A DNA stretch of 37,651 nucleotides from Planctomycetota bacterium (GTDB taxonomy: Bacteria > Planctomycetota > Planctomycetia > Pirellulales > PNKZ01). Position numbers and translations under genes: made by a program. The DNA is taken from NCBI GenBank assembly GCA_017303535.1, contig JAFLCO010000016.1, forward strand, positions 1 to 37,651, read 5' to 3'. Shown piece by piece: positions 1-8,376 of the stretch; position 1 is the first letter of the stretch, and every line of letters starts with the position of its first letter. The notes beneath the pieces were generated by a model that searched no databases, was not told the DNA's origin, and saw nothing but the letters and a program-made list of their open reading frames with translations.

Positions 1-1316
1 GCCTTGCGCTCGATGATCTGGTTGTGCAGCGTGTCCATCAGCCCGCGTTTTTCGATCTGGGCCCGAGCCCGACGGATGCTTTCGCCCGTCTGTTCGGCGA
101 TCAGCGCGATTTCGTCTTCGTAATCGTCGACCGTGGCGTCGATCTTTTCGTTCTCGGCGATCCGCTCCAGCACGAAGTGCTCCTTCAAGCTCTTCGCAGT
201 ACTTTCGCGGCTGTTTTGCATGAGCTGGTTAGCATGAGCCCGAATTTCGGCTTCGCCGAAGCCGCTGCGGCGCAGCTCGAGAACGCTCCGCTCGAACTCC
301 CGGCCGGCCTGGCGCTTCAGCAATTCCGGCGGCAAGTCCCAATCGGCGGCCACGGTCAGAGCACCGAGAATCTGCTTACGCGCCTGTTGCTGCTGGTGGT
401 ACTTCAGGCGACGTTCGAGGGCTTTGCGAACGGTGTCACGCAGTTCGCCTTCGTTTTCAAAGTCGCCCAAGCCGCGGAGGAAGTCCGGCGTCATTTCCGG
501 CAGTTCGATCGACTTGACGTCGAGCACTTCGAGTTCAAGCGAAACCTTCTTGCCGCGGAGCGCTTCGTTGGGCGAATTCTCGCTAATTTCGACTTCAGCC
601 GTCTTCTTGTCGCCGGTCTTCGCGCCGACGAGCAGCTTTTCAAAGCCGTCGAGCGTGGCGTCGTGGAACGAAAGAGTCTTGCGAACACAGACGCCTTCGT
701 GCGTCGTTTCGCTGAGGGCTTCATCGCCCGACTTTGCGGTGATCTTCAGCGTCACGAAATCGCCGGCCGCAACAGGGCCGTCTTTTGGCGCCAGCTGGCC
801 TTGGTTGGCCAGCAGGTTCTTGAGTTGCGTATCGACGTCGGCGTCGGTGAATTCGCGGACCGGGCGCTCGATGGCGAGCCCCTTCCAATCCGGCAGATCG
901 AATTCCGGCCGCACTTCGATATCGAACTCGAACTTCATCGCCCCTTCTTCGGGGATCTGCACGGTCAGCGGATCGAAATCCGGTTCGCTGATCGGCGAAA
1001 GCTCGTGCTCGGTGGAGACTTGAGAAAGGCTGTCCATCAGGAGCGAGCCCTTCACCTGTTCAGACACGTCTTTCTTGAACCGCGTTTCGACGAGCTTGCG
1101 CGGCGCGCGACCGGTGCGGAAGCCCGGCACGGCGGCCTTCGGCATCAGTTCCTTGAGCGCGTTTTCAAAGTAACGATCGATGCTGTCGCGGCCGATTTCG
1201 ACCGTGATGTGGCGCTCGCACGCGCTCTTCTTGTCGATCTTCACTTGGAGATCGAGCTTTTGCGCTTCCGTTTCGGCGCCTTCTTCCGAGGCGACGGCAT
1301 CTTCCTGGTTCGACAT
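1..1316 (-). CDS. tig: Trigger factor (ribosome-associated chaperone), 3' end outside window
   Basis: Trigger factor binds near the ribosome exit tunnel and shields nascent chains; it also has a peptidyl-prolyl isomerase domain. The visible 438 codons begin at an ATG at 1316 and run off the left edge without a stop. The N-terminus has an acidic lead (MSNQEDAVASEEGAE), then the ribosome-binding domain with a GFRTGRAPRKL signature near residues 65-75, which matches the family GFRxGkxP motif. A central FKBP-like segment follows (GDFVTLKITA, GVCVRKTL), and then the helical C-terminal arms (QQQQARKQILGAL). The family is usually about 430-470 residues, so only a short tail is missing. The Shine-Dalgarno is weak. 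The tRNA-Gly gene lies about 340 bp upstream on the same strand. Identification is from motif order and length, not from a search. Confidence 0.9.
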   Translation of the reverse strand, partial: MSNQEDAVASEEGAETEAQKLDLQVKIDKKSACERHITVEIGRDSIDRYFENALKELMPKAAVPGFRTGRAPRKLVETRFKKDVSEQVKGSLLMDSLSQVSTEHELSPISEPDFDPLTVQIPEEGAMKFEFDIEVRPEFDLPDWKGLAIERPVREFTDADVDTQLKNLLANQGQLAPKDGPVAAGDFVTLKITAKSGDEALSETTHEGVCVRKTLSFHDATLDGFEKLLVGAKTGDKKTAEVEISENSPNEALRGKKVSLELEVLDVKSIELPEMTPDFLRGLGDFENEGELRDTVRKALERRLKYHQQQQARKQILGALTVAADWDLPPELLKRQAGREFERSVLELRRSGFGEAEIRAHANQLMQNSRESTAKSLKEHFVLERIAENEKIDATVDDYEDEIALIAEQTGESIRRARAQIEKRGLMDTLHNQIIERK

Positions 1317-1619
1317 GGTGGACCGTACAAAGGGGCTGCGGGACAAAGACGCGCTAGGTTCTGCGGCTCGCGGCCATATAGCAGGGCCGCACCAAGCGTC
1401 GCGCGGCGGTCACCAGACTCGCCGCATTCGACGATCGCTGCGGCCTTGGACTCGGCGCAAACGCGTCAACAGTTTTCGAAAGAGAAAAATATACCCGGTT
1501 CGTCGCGGCTCTGCGAGTGGCCCGTGACTGGAAACACATGGCCTCTGCCGGGAAACCAATTGGGCTTAGCGATGCCCTGGGCCCAAACTAGCCATCGTCG
1601 ACCGAGAGCGGCGACGCAT

Positions 1620-1640
1620 CGGCCTCGAATCCCGAGGCCG
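1620..1640. other. Perfect 8-bp hairpin downstream of tRNA-Gly, in the tig leader
   Basis: CGGCCTCG (1620-1627) pairs with CGAGGCCG (1633-1640) around a 5-nt loop. It lies 14 bp past the 3' end of the minus-strand tRNA. The T-rich run (T6 at 1645-1650, read on the minus strand) comes before the stem rather than after it, so this is not a canonical terminator. It may be a processing or attenuation structure. The rest of 1317-1653, between tig and the tRNA, holds no gene that I can see. Confidence 0.4.
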
Positions 1641-1653
1641 GAAGAAAAAAGAG

Positions 1654-1726
1654 AGCGGGCGATCGGATTCGAACCGACGACAACCACGTTGGCAACGTGG
1701 TGCTCTACCAACTGAGCTACACCCGC
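1654..1726 (-). tRNA. tRNA-Gly (anticodon GCC)
   Basis: On the minus strand the 73-nt sequence folds as a full cloverleaf. The acceptor is GCGGGTG with CGCCCGC (one G-T wobble), the D arm is GCTC/GAGC, and the anticodon stem is CCACG/CGTGG with loop TTGCCAA, so the anticodon is GCC (glycine). The T arm contains TTCGAAT. The discriminator base is T, as is usual for bacterial tRNA-Gly. CCA is not encoded. It is read in the same direction as the trigger factor gene. Confidence 0.97.
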
Positions 1727-1875
1727 AAATTCGGCACAACACCGACTATCGGCATTCCGCCCGTCGCACATCCAGCGAAAACCGTCGAACGCCTAGCGGA
1801 AAAAAGCCCTGGCCAAAAAAACCAAGTTGCCCGCCGCCGGTCGGTCGTCGTGCTCCGTTTAAGCACGAACGGACG

Positions 1876-1903
1876 ATTATAGGTCCGACCTCGACCGACG
1901 CAA
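1876..1903 (-). promoter_or_regulatory. Candidate sigma-70 type promoter for tRNA-Gly
   Basis: On the minus strand TTGCGT (1903-1898) is followed after 16 bp by a perfect TATAAT (1881-1876). Transcription would start near 1869 and give a leader of about 140 nt before the tRNA. The assignment rests on the consensus match only. The 460-bp gap 1727-2187 contains this and the divergent promoter at 1949-1977, and no gene that I can see. Confidence 0.45.
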
Positions 1904-1948
1904 GTACCACGGCGGCCAAGAAATGCTAACACCAACCGGTGAGAAAAG

Positions 1949-1977
1949 TTGCGACTACACTATTGTCGGATATAGTG
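1949..1977 (+). promoter_or_regulatory. Candidate promoter with dyad for the FHA gene
   Basis: TTGCGA (1949-1954), a 16-bp spacer and TATAGT (1971-1976) resemble a -35/-10 pair pointing at the FHA gene, with a leader of about 200 nt. An inverted repeat CACTAT (1958-1963) / ATAGTG (1972-1977) lies across the spacer and the -10, which is where a repressor could bind. Pattern-based only. Confidence 0.4.
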
Positions 1978-2187
1978 AGATTTTACGGGCTTTGGCGACC
2001 CTCTTTCGGCCCGTATTTGTCGGCCTCCGATTCGTGGCACAGTTTTGATTCGCAGCACAGTGAGGTGCCGCGACCCTCTTGTAAGACCATGGCCGGTCGA
2101 ATGTTTGCGCAGATGTTGTTCCCCTACTTACGCGTTCCCCCAAATTACGCGCGGCGGACCGGCTTGATAAAGCCGGGGAGATAGCAG

Positions 2188-5100
2188 ATGGAAGCAAAGC
2201 TGGTAGTTGTCGGCGGCAAGGCCAATATGGGCGAAGTCAAGCTGCGGCTTCCCATGACCATCGGTCGTGGGCACAAAGCCGACTTGATGATTTCGCATCC
2301 GACCGTGAGCCGCGAACATTGCCGGCTGTCTGAGAAAAACGGCGAACTGCTGGTTCACGACAACGGATCGTCGAACGGTACGTTTGTCGATGGCGAAAAA
2401 ATCTCGAAGCCGACGGTGGTGCATCCGGGCCAGATTCTCGCGATCGGCCCGCTCACGTTCCGCGCCGAGTACGAAGGCCCGACGGCGCGCGTCGGCAAGA
2501 AGTCGAGCGGGGAATTAGCGGAAACGCAGGCGATCGACAAGGACGAACTCGATCTCGATTTCCTCCTGACCGACGACGAAGCCCCGGCCGCTCCGGCTCC
2601 GAAAGCCAAGGCCGATAAGAAGACCATTGAGGCCAAGGCGCCGACGGCACCTGCCGGCAAGCCGAGCAAAAACGCGGCGCCGGCAGCGAAGGAAAAACCG
2701 AAGAGCGCCGCACCCGAAAAGGCGCCGCAAGCCAAGTCGCCGGCAATCGTCCCACCGGCCGGAGTTAGCGATACTTCGGACATCGACGTTGACTTCCTGC
2801 TCGATGATCTTAAGGAAGAACAAGCTCAAGCACCGGCCTCGCGCGATACGGCCGAAGTGGACTTCGGCGACCTCGATTTCGGCGAGCCGGAAGCGAAGGC
2901 CGAACCAGACAAAAAAGCGCCGGAAGCCAAAGGCAAGCAGCCTGAAGCCGCGCCGCCGAAGAAGTCCGACGAGCCGAAGCAGCCGGAAGCGTTTGAGCAG
3001 ACCGTCGATTTCAGTTCGGCCGGCGATCTCGCGGAAGACTTTCCCGGGCTCATCGACGACGACACGCTCCCGACGGAAAAGAACAAGGCGGGGGCCGACG
3101 ACTTCGACTTCCTCAGCGATCTCGACGATGCGCCGGCGGCTGCGGAAGCGGCAGCGCCGAAGTTCGATATTCCGGAACCCGAGTCCAAGAAGCCGGAAGC
3201 TAAGAAGCCCGAGGTCGCACCGCCGGAGCAATCCGCTCCGCCGCTGGTCGACGACGATCTCGACCTCGATGCGTTCTTGGGCGGCCTTGAAACGAAGCAG
3301 CCTGAAGACACGGCGAAGTCCGAAGATGTCGTCGCCAAATTCGAACCGGCAGCTGACGAACCTGCACCTCAACAAGAAGCGGCGAAATCCGAACCGTCAC
3401 CGGCGGCGGCCGATGCGACCTTCGACGATTTCTTAGCCGATCTTGATCTCGATGCGGGCCCCAAAACGGAAGCCGCGAAAGAACCGGAGTTCGGCGAACT
3501 TGAGCCGCCCGCCGAAGTCGCCGCTACGCCGACGGCCGATGCCGAAGTGGCTGCGAAGATTCGCACTTCCGACGAAGCCGCCAAGGAACCGGAGTTCGAT
3601 TTCTCCGCCTTCGCGGAAACGCAGGAACTTGAGACGATCGACGCACCGCCGACTACGGAAGCGGCCGAGCCGACTCTTGCCGTCGGCGAGGTAAAAGACG
3701 AACCGGCCGCGGCCGGCGACGCGATCGCCTTCGATTTCCTAGATGAGCCGAAGACTGAAGCCGTTGCTCCGCCGACGGTCGAAGCTCCGCCGGAAGTCAA
3801 ACGGCCCGAAGCCGAGGTCGACTTCGATTTCCTCGCGGCTGACGTCGCGTCGGAAGAAGTCGCCGAAGCGCCCGCCGCGGAACAAGAATTTGAAGCGACG
3901 CTGAAGTTCGATGCCATCGCCCCCGCCGCTCCGGTCGACGAATCGCCGAAGTTCGATCTCGAAGAACCTTCTGAACCACAACCCGAGGCAACTCCCGCCG
4001 AAGCTGCGAAGGCCGCGGACGATTTTGATTTCCTGGCTGATCTCGAAGTCGCAGCTGAAGCGAAATCTGAGGTTGAGAATCCCGAGGCCACCGCTCCTAG
4101 CGAAGCTGAGCCGTTTGAAGCGACGCTGAACTTCGACGCCGTCGAACCGGCCCCAACTGCGGCAAATGACGCGGCGAGTGAATCGCCGAACTTCGACTTT
4201 GAGTCGGTGGCTCCGGTTGCCGAGAACTCGGCCGTCGAAAAGCCGGCGACGGTCGCAGCAGACGAATTCGATTTCCTGGCGGATATCGGCGCGGAGCCGG
4301 CCGCCGAAGCTTCGCCGCCGGCTGAAGCAGCCAAGGCCGAAGTGCCCGCGGAGAAGGCGACGGCCGCCGCCGCCGATGAGTTCGACTTTCTGTCCGGCCT
4401 CGAAGCGGAGAAGCCCGCCGAGTCGCCCAAGGCGGAATTCGACGAAACCGCCATGTTCTCGGTCGACGCCGTCGGGCAAACGGAAGCTCCCTCGGCGGAA
4501 ACCGTCGCTCAAGAACCGAAAGCGGAGATCGAGCCCTCGTGGGATTTTGACGCCGTTGAAACGCCTGCGCCATCCGCGGAAACTCCGGAGGCGCCGCAAA
4601 CCGAGCCTACTTCCGTTGAAGCGGAAACGGCGATGTTTACCGCTGTCGACGCTCCGGCGGAGCCTGCGGCCGAAGCTGCCGCGCCGGACTTCGCCGCGTT
4701 TGACGACGCTGCGGCTGAGCCAGTTCAAGCATCGGAAAAGCCGACAGAATCGGCCTCGCCGAATTTCGACGTCGCCGCCTCCGCCGCGCCGGCCGCGAAG
4801 TCGGTCAAGCCCGCCGCCGCGAAAGGTCCGTCGTTCGTCGAGAAGCTGAAAATGCTCTTCGGCGGCTCGAAGGGAGCGGCCAAGAAAGCCCCGGCCGCGA
4901 AAAAGGCCGGCAAGTCGGGCCAGGCCGAGCCTGCGTTGCCGAGCAAGCCGATGTATCAGCCGGTCGTCCCGCTGCCGACGGCCCGCGAAGAAGCGCCGAT
5001 TCCGCTGGACGACATGCCGATCAAGCTCGACGACTTCGCGGCCGAGCCGGCGACGGAAATGTGGTCGCCCGCTGCTGGCCCAAGCCTCGGCGCGCCCGAG

Positions 5101-6477
5101 TCGACGGCCGGCATCGACGAGTTCGTTGTTCAAGACGAATTCAAAATCGAAGTCGGTCCTGCGGCAAGCGACTCGGCCCCGACCGGTGAAGTCATTACTC
5201 CGGCCAAAGAAGAGTCGTTCGACGCGTTTGTCGCCGAATTGGAAACCGTCGCCCCTGCGACTTCGACCGACGAACCGATCGCCTCGACTTCGGCGGATGC
5301 GACTTCCGTCGATCCTTTGGAAGCCGATCTGCTCGGCGAAGAACGACAAAGCCTGGCCGGTGATGCTCCGCAAGCCGCGGACGCCGCGCCGACGGCCAAG
5401 GCGGACGCTGACTTCATGATGGATTTCGCCGCGGATGAACTCGGCGCTTTGCCGACGGAATCCTCTGCGGGCGACATGGCCGCGGAGACCTCCGAAGCTT
5501 CCGCTGCTGACGAATTCTTTAACGTCGATCTTGGCGCGGCTCCGGCCCCATCCGAGGAAGCGGCTGCCAGCGCCCCGGCGGATGTTTTTGCGCCGAGCGA
5601 GCCGACGTCGAGTGAAGCGGCGCTCCCTGCGGACATTGCGGCCATTTCGCCCGTAGCACCTGCCTCGCGGCGACCGCAGAGCATCGACATCGATCTGCGA
5701 ACGACGTCGTCGTTGCGGCCGCTGGCTCGGCTCAACCTGCAACGTCCGCGGATCGACACGCCGGAGATGCAACCGGAAGAACCGGCCGGCCGTAGCTTCG
5801 CGCCGCGTGCCAAACAAACGCCGCCCCCCGTCGCGCCGCCGGAAACGCCGATCGACGTCGGTGCCTCGCTGACCGACGACGTGCCGAATGACGGCGCGTT
5901 CGCGTGGGACGCTCCCGCGTCGGACGTACCGCCCGGCGATATGTCGATGGGCGACGCACCGGCCACGGATGCGCCGGCTGCCGAGTTGGGCGACGCCGAC
6001 TTCGACTTCTTCAGGAAGGAGCAAGAAGCCGAAGCGGCCCTCGACGCGACGGCGGCGACTCCCGCCGAAGCCGAAGTCGCTCCAAGTGCCGAACCGGCCG
6101 CCGAGTTCGACTTTTTGAGCGACGTGACGGCCGTGGCTTCCCCACCTGAGCCGCAAGCCGAAGCCGGCGACGACGAATTCATCCTGATGCTCGACGAAGT
6201 CGACGCCGCCGCCGTGGAAGAGCCGATCGCCGACGCTTTGCCTTCAACAACGACCGAAGCGCCCGCCGGCGATGCCTCTGCCAAGGCCGAACTGGATCTC
6301 GACTTCCTCGATTTGGAACTCAGCGACGCTCCCGCTCCGGACGCTGCCAACAACTTGCCGCCGGCTGCGGCGAAGTCGGACGAAGCGAAGCCGGAGCAAC
6401 AGCCCGTCGCTTCGAAGAAGCAAGCGAGCGATGACGCGGAACTCGACGACTTCCTCCGCGATCTGGGCATGAACTAA
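2188..6477 (+). CDS. FHA-domain protein with very long acidic, motif-repeat tail
   Basis: This 1429-residue protein has an N-terminal forkhead-associated (phosphothreonine-binding) domain at about residues 1-98, with the key motifs GR (26-27), SREH (41-44) and NGSSNGT (59-65). The remaining 1300 or so residues are Ala/Pro/Glu/Asp-rich, probably disordered, and repeat an aromatic motif in acidic surroundings (for example DDFDFLSDL, DEFDFLADI, DEFDFLSGL). Five sites have the form T-x-x-F with Glu one or two residues before Thr (Thr 272, 571, 646, 754, 814), like the phosphorylated ETTSVF site that GarA binds with its own FHA domain. One basic patch (about 890-920, KMLFGGSKGAAKKAPAAKKA) interrupts the acidic tail. 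No signal peptide or membrane segment is seen, so it is probably cytoplasmic. The ATG has GGGGAG nine bases upstream. The role is unknown; a Ser/Thr-kinase-controlled scaffold is my inference. Confidence 0.85.
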   Translation: MEAKLVVVGGKANMGEVKLRLPMTIGRGHKADLMISHPTVSREHCRLSEKNGELLVHDNGSSNGTFVDGEKISKPTVVHPGQILAIGPLTFRAEYEGPTARVGKKSSGELAETQAIDKDELDLDFLLTDDEAPAAPAPKAKADKKTIEAKAPTAPAGKPSKNAAPAAKEKPKSAAPEKAPQAKSPAIVPPAGVSDTSDIDVDFLLDDLKEEQAQAPASRDTAEVDFGDLDFGEPEAKAEPDKKAPEAKGKQPEAAPPKKSDEPKQPEAFEQTVDFSSAGDLAEDFPGLIDDDTLPTEKNKAGADDFDFLSDLDDAPAAAEAAAPKFDIPEPESKKPEAKKPEVAPPEQSAPPLVDDDLDLDAFLGGLETKQPEDTAKSEDVVAKFEPAADEPAPQQEAAKSEPSPAAADATFDDFLADLDLDAGPKTEAAKEPEFGELEPPAEVAATPTADAEVAAKIRTSDEAAKEPEFDFSAFAETQELETIDAPPTTEAAEPTLAVGEVKDEPAAAGDAIAFDFLDEPKTEAVAPPTVEAPPEVKRPEAEVDFDFLAADVASEEVAEAPAAEQEFEATLKFDAIAPAAPVDESPKFDLEEPSEPQPEATPAEAAKAADDFDFLADLEVAAEAKSEVENPEATAPSEAEPFEATLNFDAVEPAPTAANDAASESPNFDFESVAPVAENSAVEKPATVAADEFDFLADIGAEPAAEASPPAEAAKAEVPAEKATAAAADEFDFLSGLEAEKPAESPKAEFDETAMFSVDAVGQTEAPSAETVAQEPKAEIEPSWDFDAVETPAPSAETPEAPQTEPTSVEAETAMFTAVDAPAEPAAEAAAPDFAAFDDAAAEPVQASEKPTESASPNFDVAASAAPAAKSVKPAAAKGPSFVEKLKMLFGGSKGAAKKAPAAKKAGKSGQAEPALPSKPMYQPVVPLPTAREEAPIPLDDMPIKLDDFAAEPATEMWSPAAGPSLGAPESTAGIDEFVVQDEFKIEVGPAASDSAPTGEVITPAKEESFDAFVAELETVAPATSTDEPIASTSADATSVDPLEADLLGEERQSLAGDAPQAADAAPTAKADADFMMDFAADELGALPTESSAGDMAAETSEASAADEFFNVDLGAAPAPSEEAAASAPADVFAPSEPTSSEAALPADIAAISPVAPASRRPQSIDIDLRTTSSLRPLARLNLQRPRIDTPEMQPEEPAGRSFAPRAKQTPPPVAPPETPIDVGASLTDDVPNDGAFAWDAPASDVPPGDMSMGDAPATDAPAAELGDADFDFFRKEQEAEAALDATAATPAEAEVAPSAEPAAEFDFLSDVTAVASPPEPQAEAGDDEFILMLDEVDAAAVEEPIADALPSTTTEAPAGDASAKAELDLDFLDLELSDAPAPDAANNLPPAAAKSDEAKPEQQPVASKKQASDDAELDDFLRDLGMN

Positions 6478-6520
6478 CGCTGCAGTCGACGGGCCATTCA
6501 GTTCGCAGTTGCACAATGAA

Positions 6521-6563
6521 AACGGCCGCGACTTTCGACAGTCGCGGCCGTTTCGTTTTTCTT
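6521..6563. terminator. Bidirectional intrinsic terminator between convergent genes
   Basis: A perfect 13-bp stem, AACGGCCGCGACT (6521-6533) with its complement (6540-6552), has a 6-nt loop and is followed on the plus strand by TCGTTTTTCTT. On the minus strand the stem is followed by TTTTCATT. It sits between the convergent FHA and ThuA genes and can serve both. Confidence 0.85.
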
Positions 6564-6577
6564 CAAAACTTCGCTTT

Positions 6578-7510
6578 TTACTTGGCCGGCTTCTTCGCCG
6601 GAGCGGGCTTCGCTTTCTTCGGAGGCGGCATCACACGAGCGCCCGGCGCCGTTTCCTCGAGATTCGGCGTCAACTTAAAGTCGACGTTCCCCGTCGCCCA
6701 CGCCAAGCCGCCGAGCAGAATCTGCTGGAAGGTCGGGTTCGTCCAAACGTCCTCGCGGTGTCCCATCGAGGTATAGAACACGCGGCCGTTTTGATGGTTG
6801 CGCGCCCAAGTCGACGGGAACGGCGGGCGCTCGTAGTCTTCGCCGGTCATCCCCTGCGTGTCGTTGAGCAAGATCACGTGCAGATCGGCGGCGAAGTTCT
6901 TCAGCGAGTACCACTCTTCGTGCATCTCAAACGATTCGCCGACGCCGGTCAGGCCGGGGAACGTCGGCGACTTAACGACTTGCCGCGACTTCTGCTGCGG
7001 TCCGTGGCTGATAAATTCGCCGCCGAGCATGGCGATGTACGGATCATACTGATCGGGCTTTTGCTCTTCGCGACGTTCGCCCGGCGAGTGAAACGTATCG
7101 CTGCCGCAATGCGACGCGAGGAATCCTTTGCCGCCGGCGACGGCGTCGATCAGCTTCTGCTTGCCGGCATTCGACATCGGCGGATTCTTGTCGGTGCCCG
7201 CCTGTGTGAGGTCGCCGGTCGTGTAGAAGAAGAAGGCGTCGTATTGTCCGAGGTCGCCGTCGAAGACCGAGCCGTCTTTCGTGGCCGTCACGTCGTAGCC
7301 GTGTTGTTTACCGAGTTCGATCAGCGTCTTTTCCGCGAAACCGAGATCGTCACCTTCCTTGCGAGCGATCGCCGAATGCTGGAAGCCGGCGCTCTTCGTA
7401 AAGAAAAGCACCTTGCGGCGGGGAGCGGCGGCGAAGGCGGACGCAGCGGGGAGTGCGGCGGCGGCCCATGCCGTGGCCGCGGCGACTTGTAGAAAATCTC
7501 GACGCTTCAT
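6578..7510 (-). CDS. ThuA-domain protein with Tat signal
   Basis: A 310-residue exported protein of the ThuA family (trehalose-utilisation domain, glutamine-amidotransferase-like fold). The family is common in planctomycetes, often beside sugar or dehydrogenase genes, and its reaction is poorly defined. The N-terminus MKRRDFLQVAAATAWAAAAL has the twin-arginine motif RRDFL, a hydrophobic stretch and an AFA-A cleavage region near residue 27. The mature part begins RRKVLFFTKSAGFQHSA, the usual ThuA opening, and continues with GVGESFEMHEEWY and YTSMGHREDVW, typical of the C-terminal half. The C-terminus is Lys/Pro/Ala-rich. The ATG at 7510 is chosen because upstream codons in the open frame would hide the Tat signal. 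The gene is divergent from the ASCH gene and convergent with the FHA gene. Confidence 0.85.
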   Translation of the reverse strand: MKRRDFLQVAAATAWAAAALPAASAFAAAPRRKVLFFTKSAGFQHSAIARKEGDDLGFAEKTLIELGKQHGYDVTATKDGSVFDGDLGQYDAFFFYTTGDLTQAGTDKNPPMSNAGKQKLIDAVAGGKGFLASHCGSDTFHSPGERREEQKPDQYDPYIAMLGGEFISHGPQQKSRQVVKSPTFPGLTGVGESFEMHEEWYSLKNFAADLHVILLNDTQGMTGEDYERPPFPSTWARNHQNGRVFYTSMGHREDVWTNPTFQQILLGGLAWATGNVDFKLTPNLEETAPGARVMPPPKKAKPAPAKKPAK

Positions 7511-7672
7511 GACGGGCGTTGCTCCGAATCTTGATGACGGGGGCGTGAGTGAGATGCTAGTTCGCTCGGCAGCATAATTCCCACAGGGGCGGCTCGCAAT
7601 CAGCGTGCAGTGTTGTAACCGGTGCTGCGGCAAAATTTGACCTCTGCTCTGCATCCACTTAAAACCACGCCT

Positions 7673-8038
7673 ATGTTGCTCTTCAAGAAGAAGTTTCTCG
7701 AAGCCATTCGGTCCGGCACAAAAACGCAAACCGTGCGGCTTTGGAACGTTTGCCGCTTCCGTGCTGGACAACGAAGTTACATTCCTGGTGTCGGCTACAT
7801 CTGGATCGACGCCGTCGATCCGGTGCGAATCGAGGACCTCACCGACGACGACGCCCGCCTCGACGGCTTTCCTTCGGCCGATGCCCTGCGGGCCGAACTC
7901 CGTACCCTTTACGCCGAACAGTTGGCGGCCGGATACCAAGCGTATCGCCTCCGGTTTCGCCGGATGAGCGAGGAAGAAGCCGCCGTGGCCAAAAGCGACC
8001 GAATCGCCGTGAAACGATCGAGGAATGCACGCCCTTAG
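7673..8038 (+). CDS. Small ASCH-domain protein
   Basis: 121 residues resembling the ASCH superfamily, small PUA-like beta-barrel proteins thought to bind RNA or modified nucleosides; E. coli YqfB is an N4-acetylcytidine amidohydrolase of this group. Features seen are an N-terminal FKKKFLEAIRSGTKTQTVR, where the G-T-K-T core matches the conserved lysine/threonine region, then a barrel strand region (AGQRSYIPGVGYIWIDAV) and a D/E-rich helix (DALRAELRTLYAE). I use the ATG at 7673, because translation from an upstream GTG at 7622 adds residues unlike the family. No strong ribosome site is visible. Composite repeat copy A begins 13 bp after the stop. The family call is fairly safe; the substrate is unknown. 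Confidence 0.65.
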   Translation: MLLFKKKFLEAIRSGTKTQTVRLWNVCRFRAGQRSYIPGVGYIWIDAVDPVRIEDLTDDDARLDGFPSADALRAELRTLYAEQLAAGYQAYRLRFRRMSEEEAAVAKSDRIAVKRSRNARP

Positions 8039-8130
8039 AATTCGGCAGGCCGGCCAAAAACGCCCTGGAATCGACACCGAAAAAGTGGAAAATACGGGGT
8101 TGGTTCTTTGGCAATTTGGTCTGTTTTAAG

Positions 8131-8216
8131 CGAGCGGCGGGGTTTATCCCCGCCGTCTGCTCTTGCGGCTTCGCGCGTCAAAAGGACCGGAAGGCGGGGA
8201 TGAACCCCGCCGCTCG
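8131..8216. repeat. 24-bp-arm inverted repeat with self-palindromic arms (within copy A)
   Basis: The left arm (8131-8154) and right arm (8193-8216) are reverse complements apart from one position that can form a G-T pair. Each arm is also a small hairpin, GGCGGGG-TTTAT-CCCCGCC, so the DNA or RNA can form either two short stems or one long one. Confidence 0.85.
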
Positions 8217-8347
8217 ACAGGTCTGAAAATCGACGTAAGTCGCGCAAGCGAATCAGGACTTACGTCAATTTTCCCGTGTGCGCACTCGGGCCGAAGTGCG
8301 CACTAAAACAGGCCCTTAGTGCGCGTCGGAGCGCTTACCAACAGGGG

Positions 8348-8376
8348 TGCGCACTCATTTGGAAAATGAGTGCGCA
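8348..8376. repeat. Perfect 13-bp hairpin with GGA loop (within copy A)
   Basis: TGCGCACTCATTT (8348-8360) pairs exactly with AAATGAGTGCGCA (8364-8376) around a GGA triloop. The corresponding place in copy B keeps the hairpin shape with altered bases. Confidence 0.85.

Noticed and set aside
24-1715. Plus-strand open frame of 563 codons
   Set aside because: Antisense to the trigger factor gene and runs through the tRNA-Gly; its product has no recognisable fold, while the minus strand has clear family motifs.
3739-6156. Minus-strand open frame of 805 codons, Arg-rich
   Set aside because: Mirror of the repetitive GC-rich FHA-protein tail; composition is an artefact of the opposite strand.
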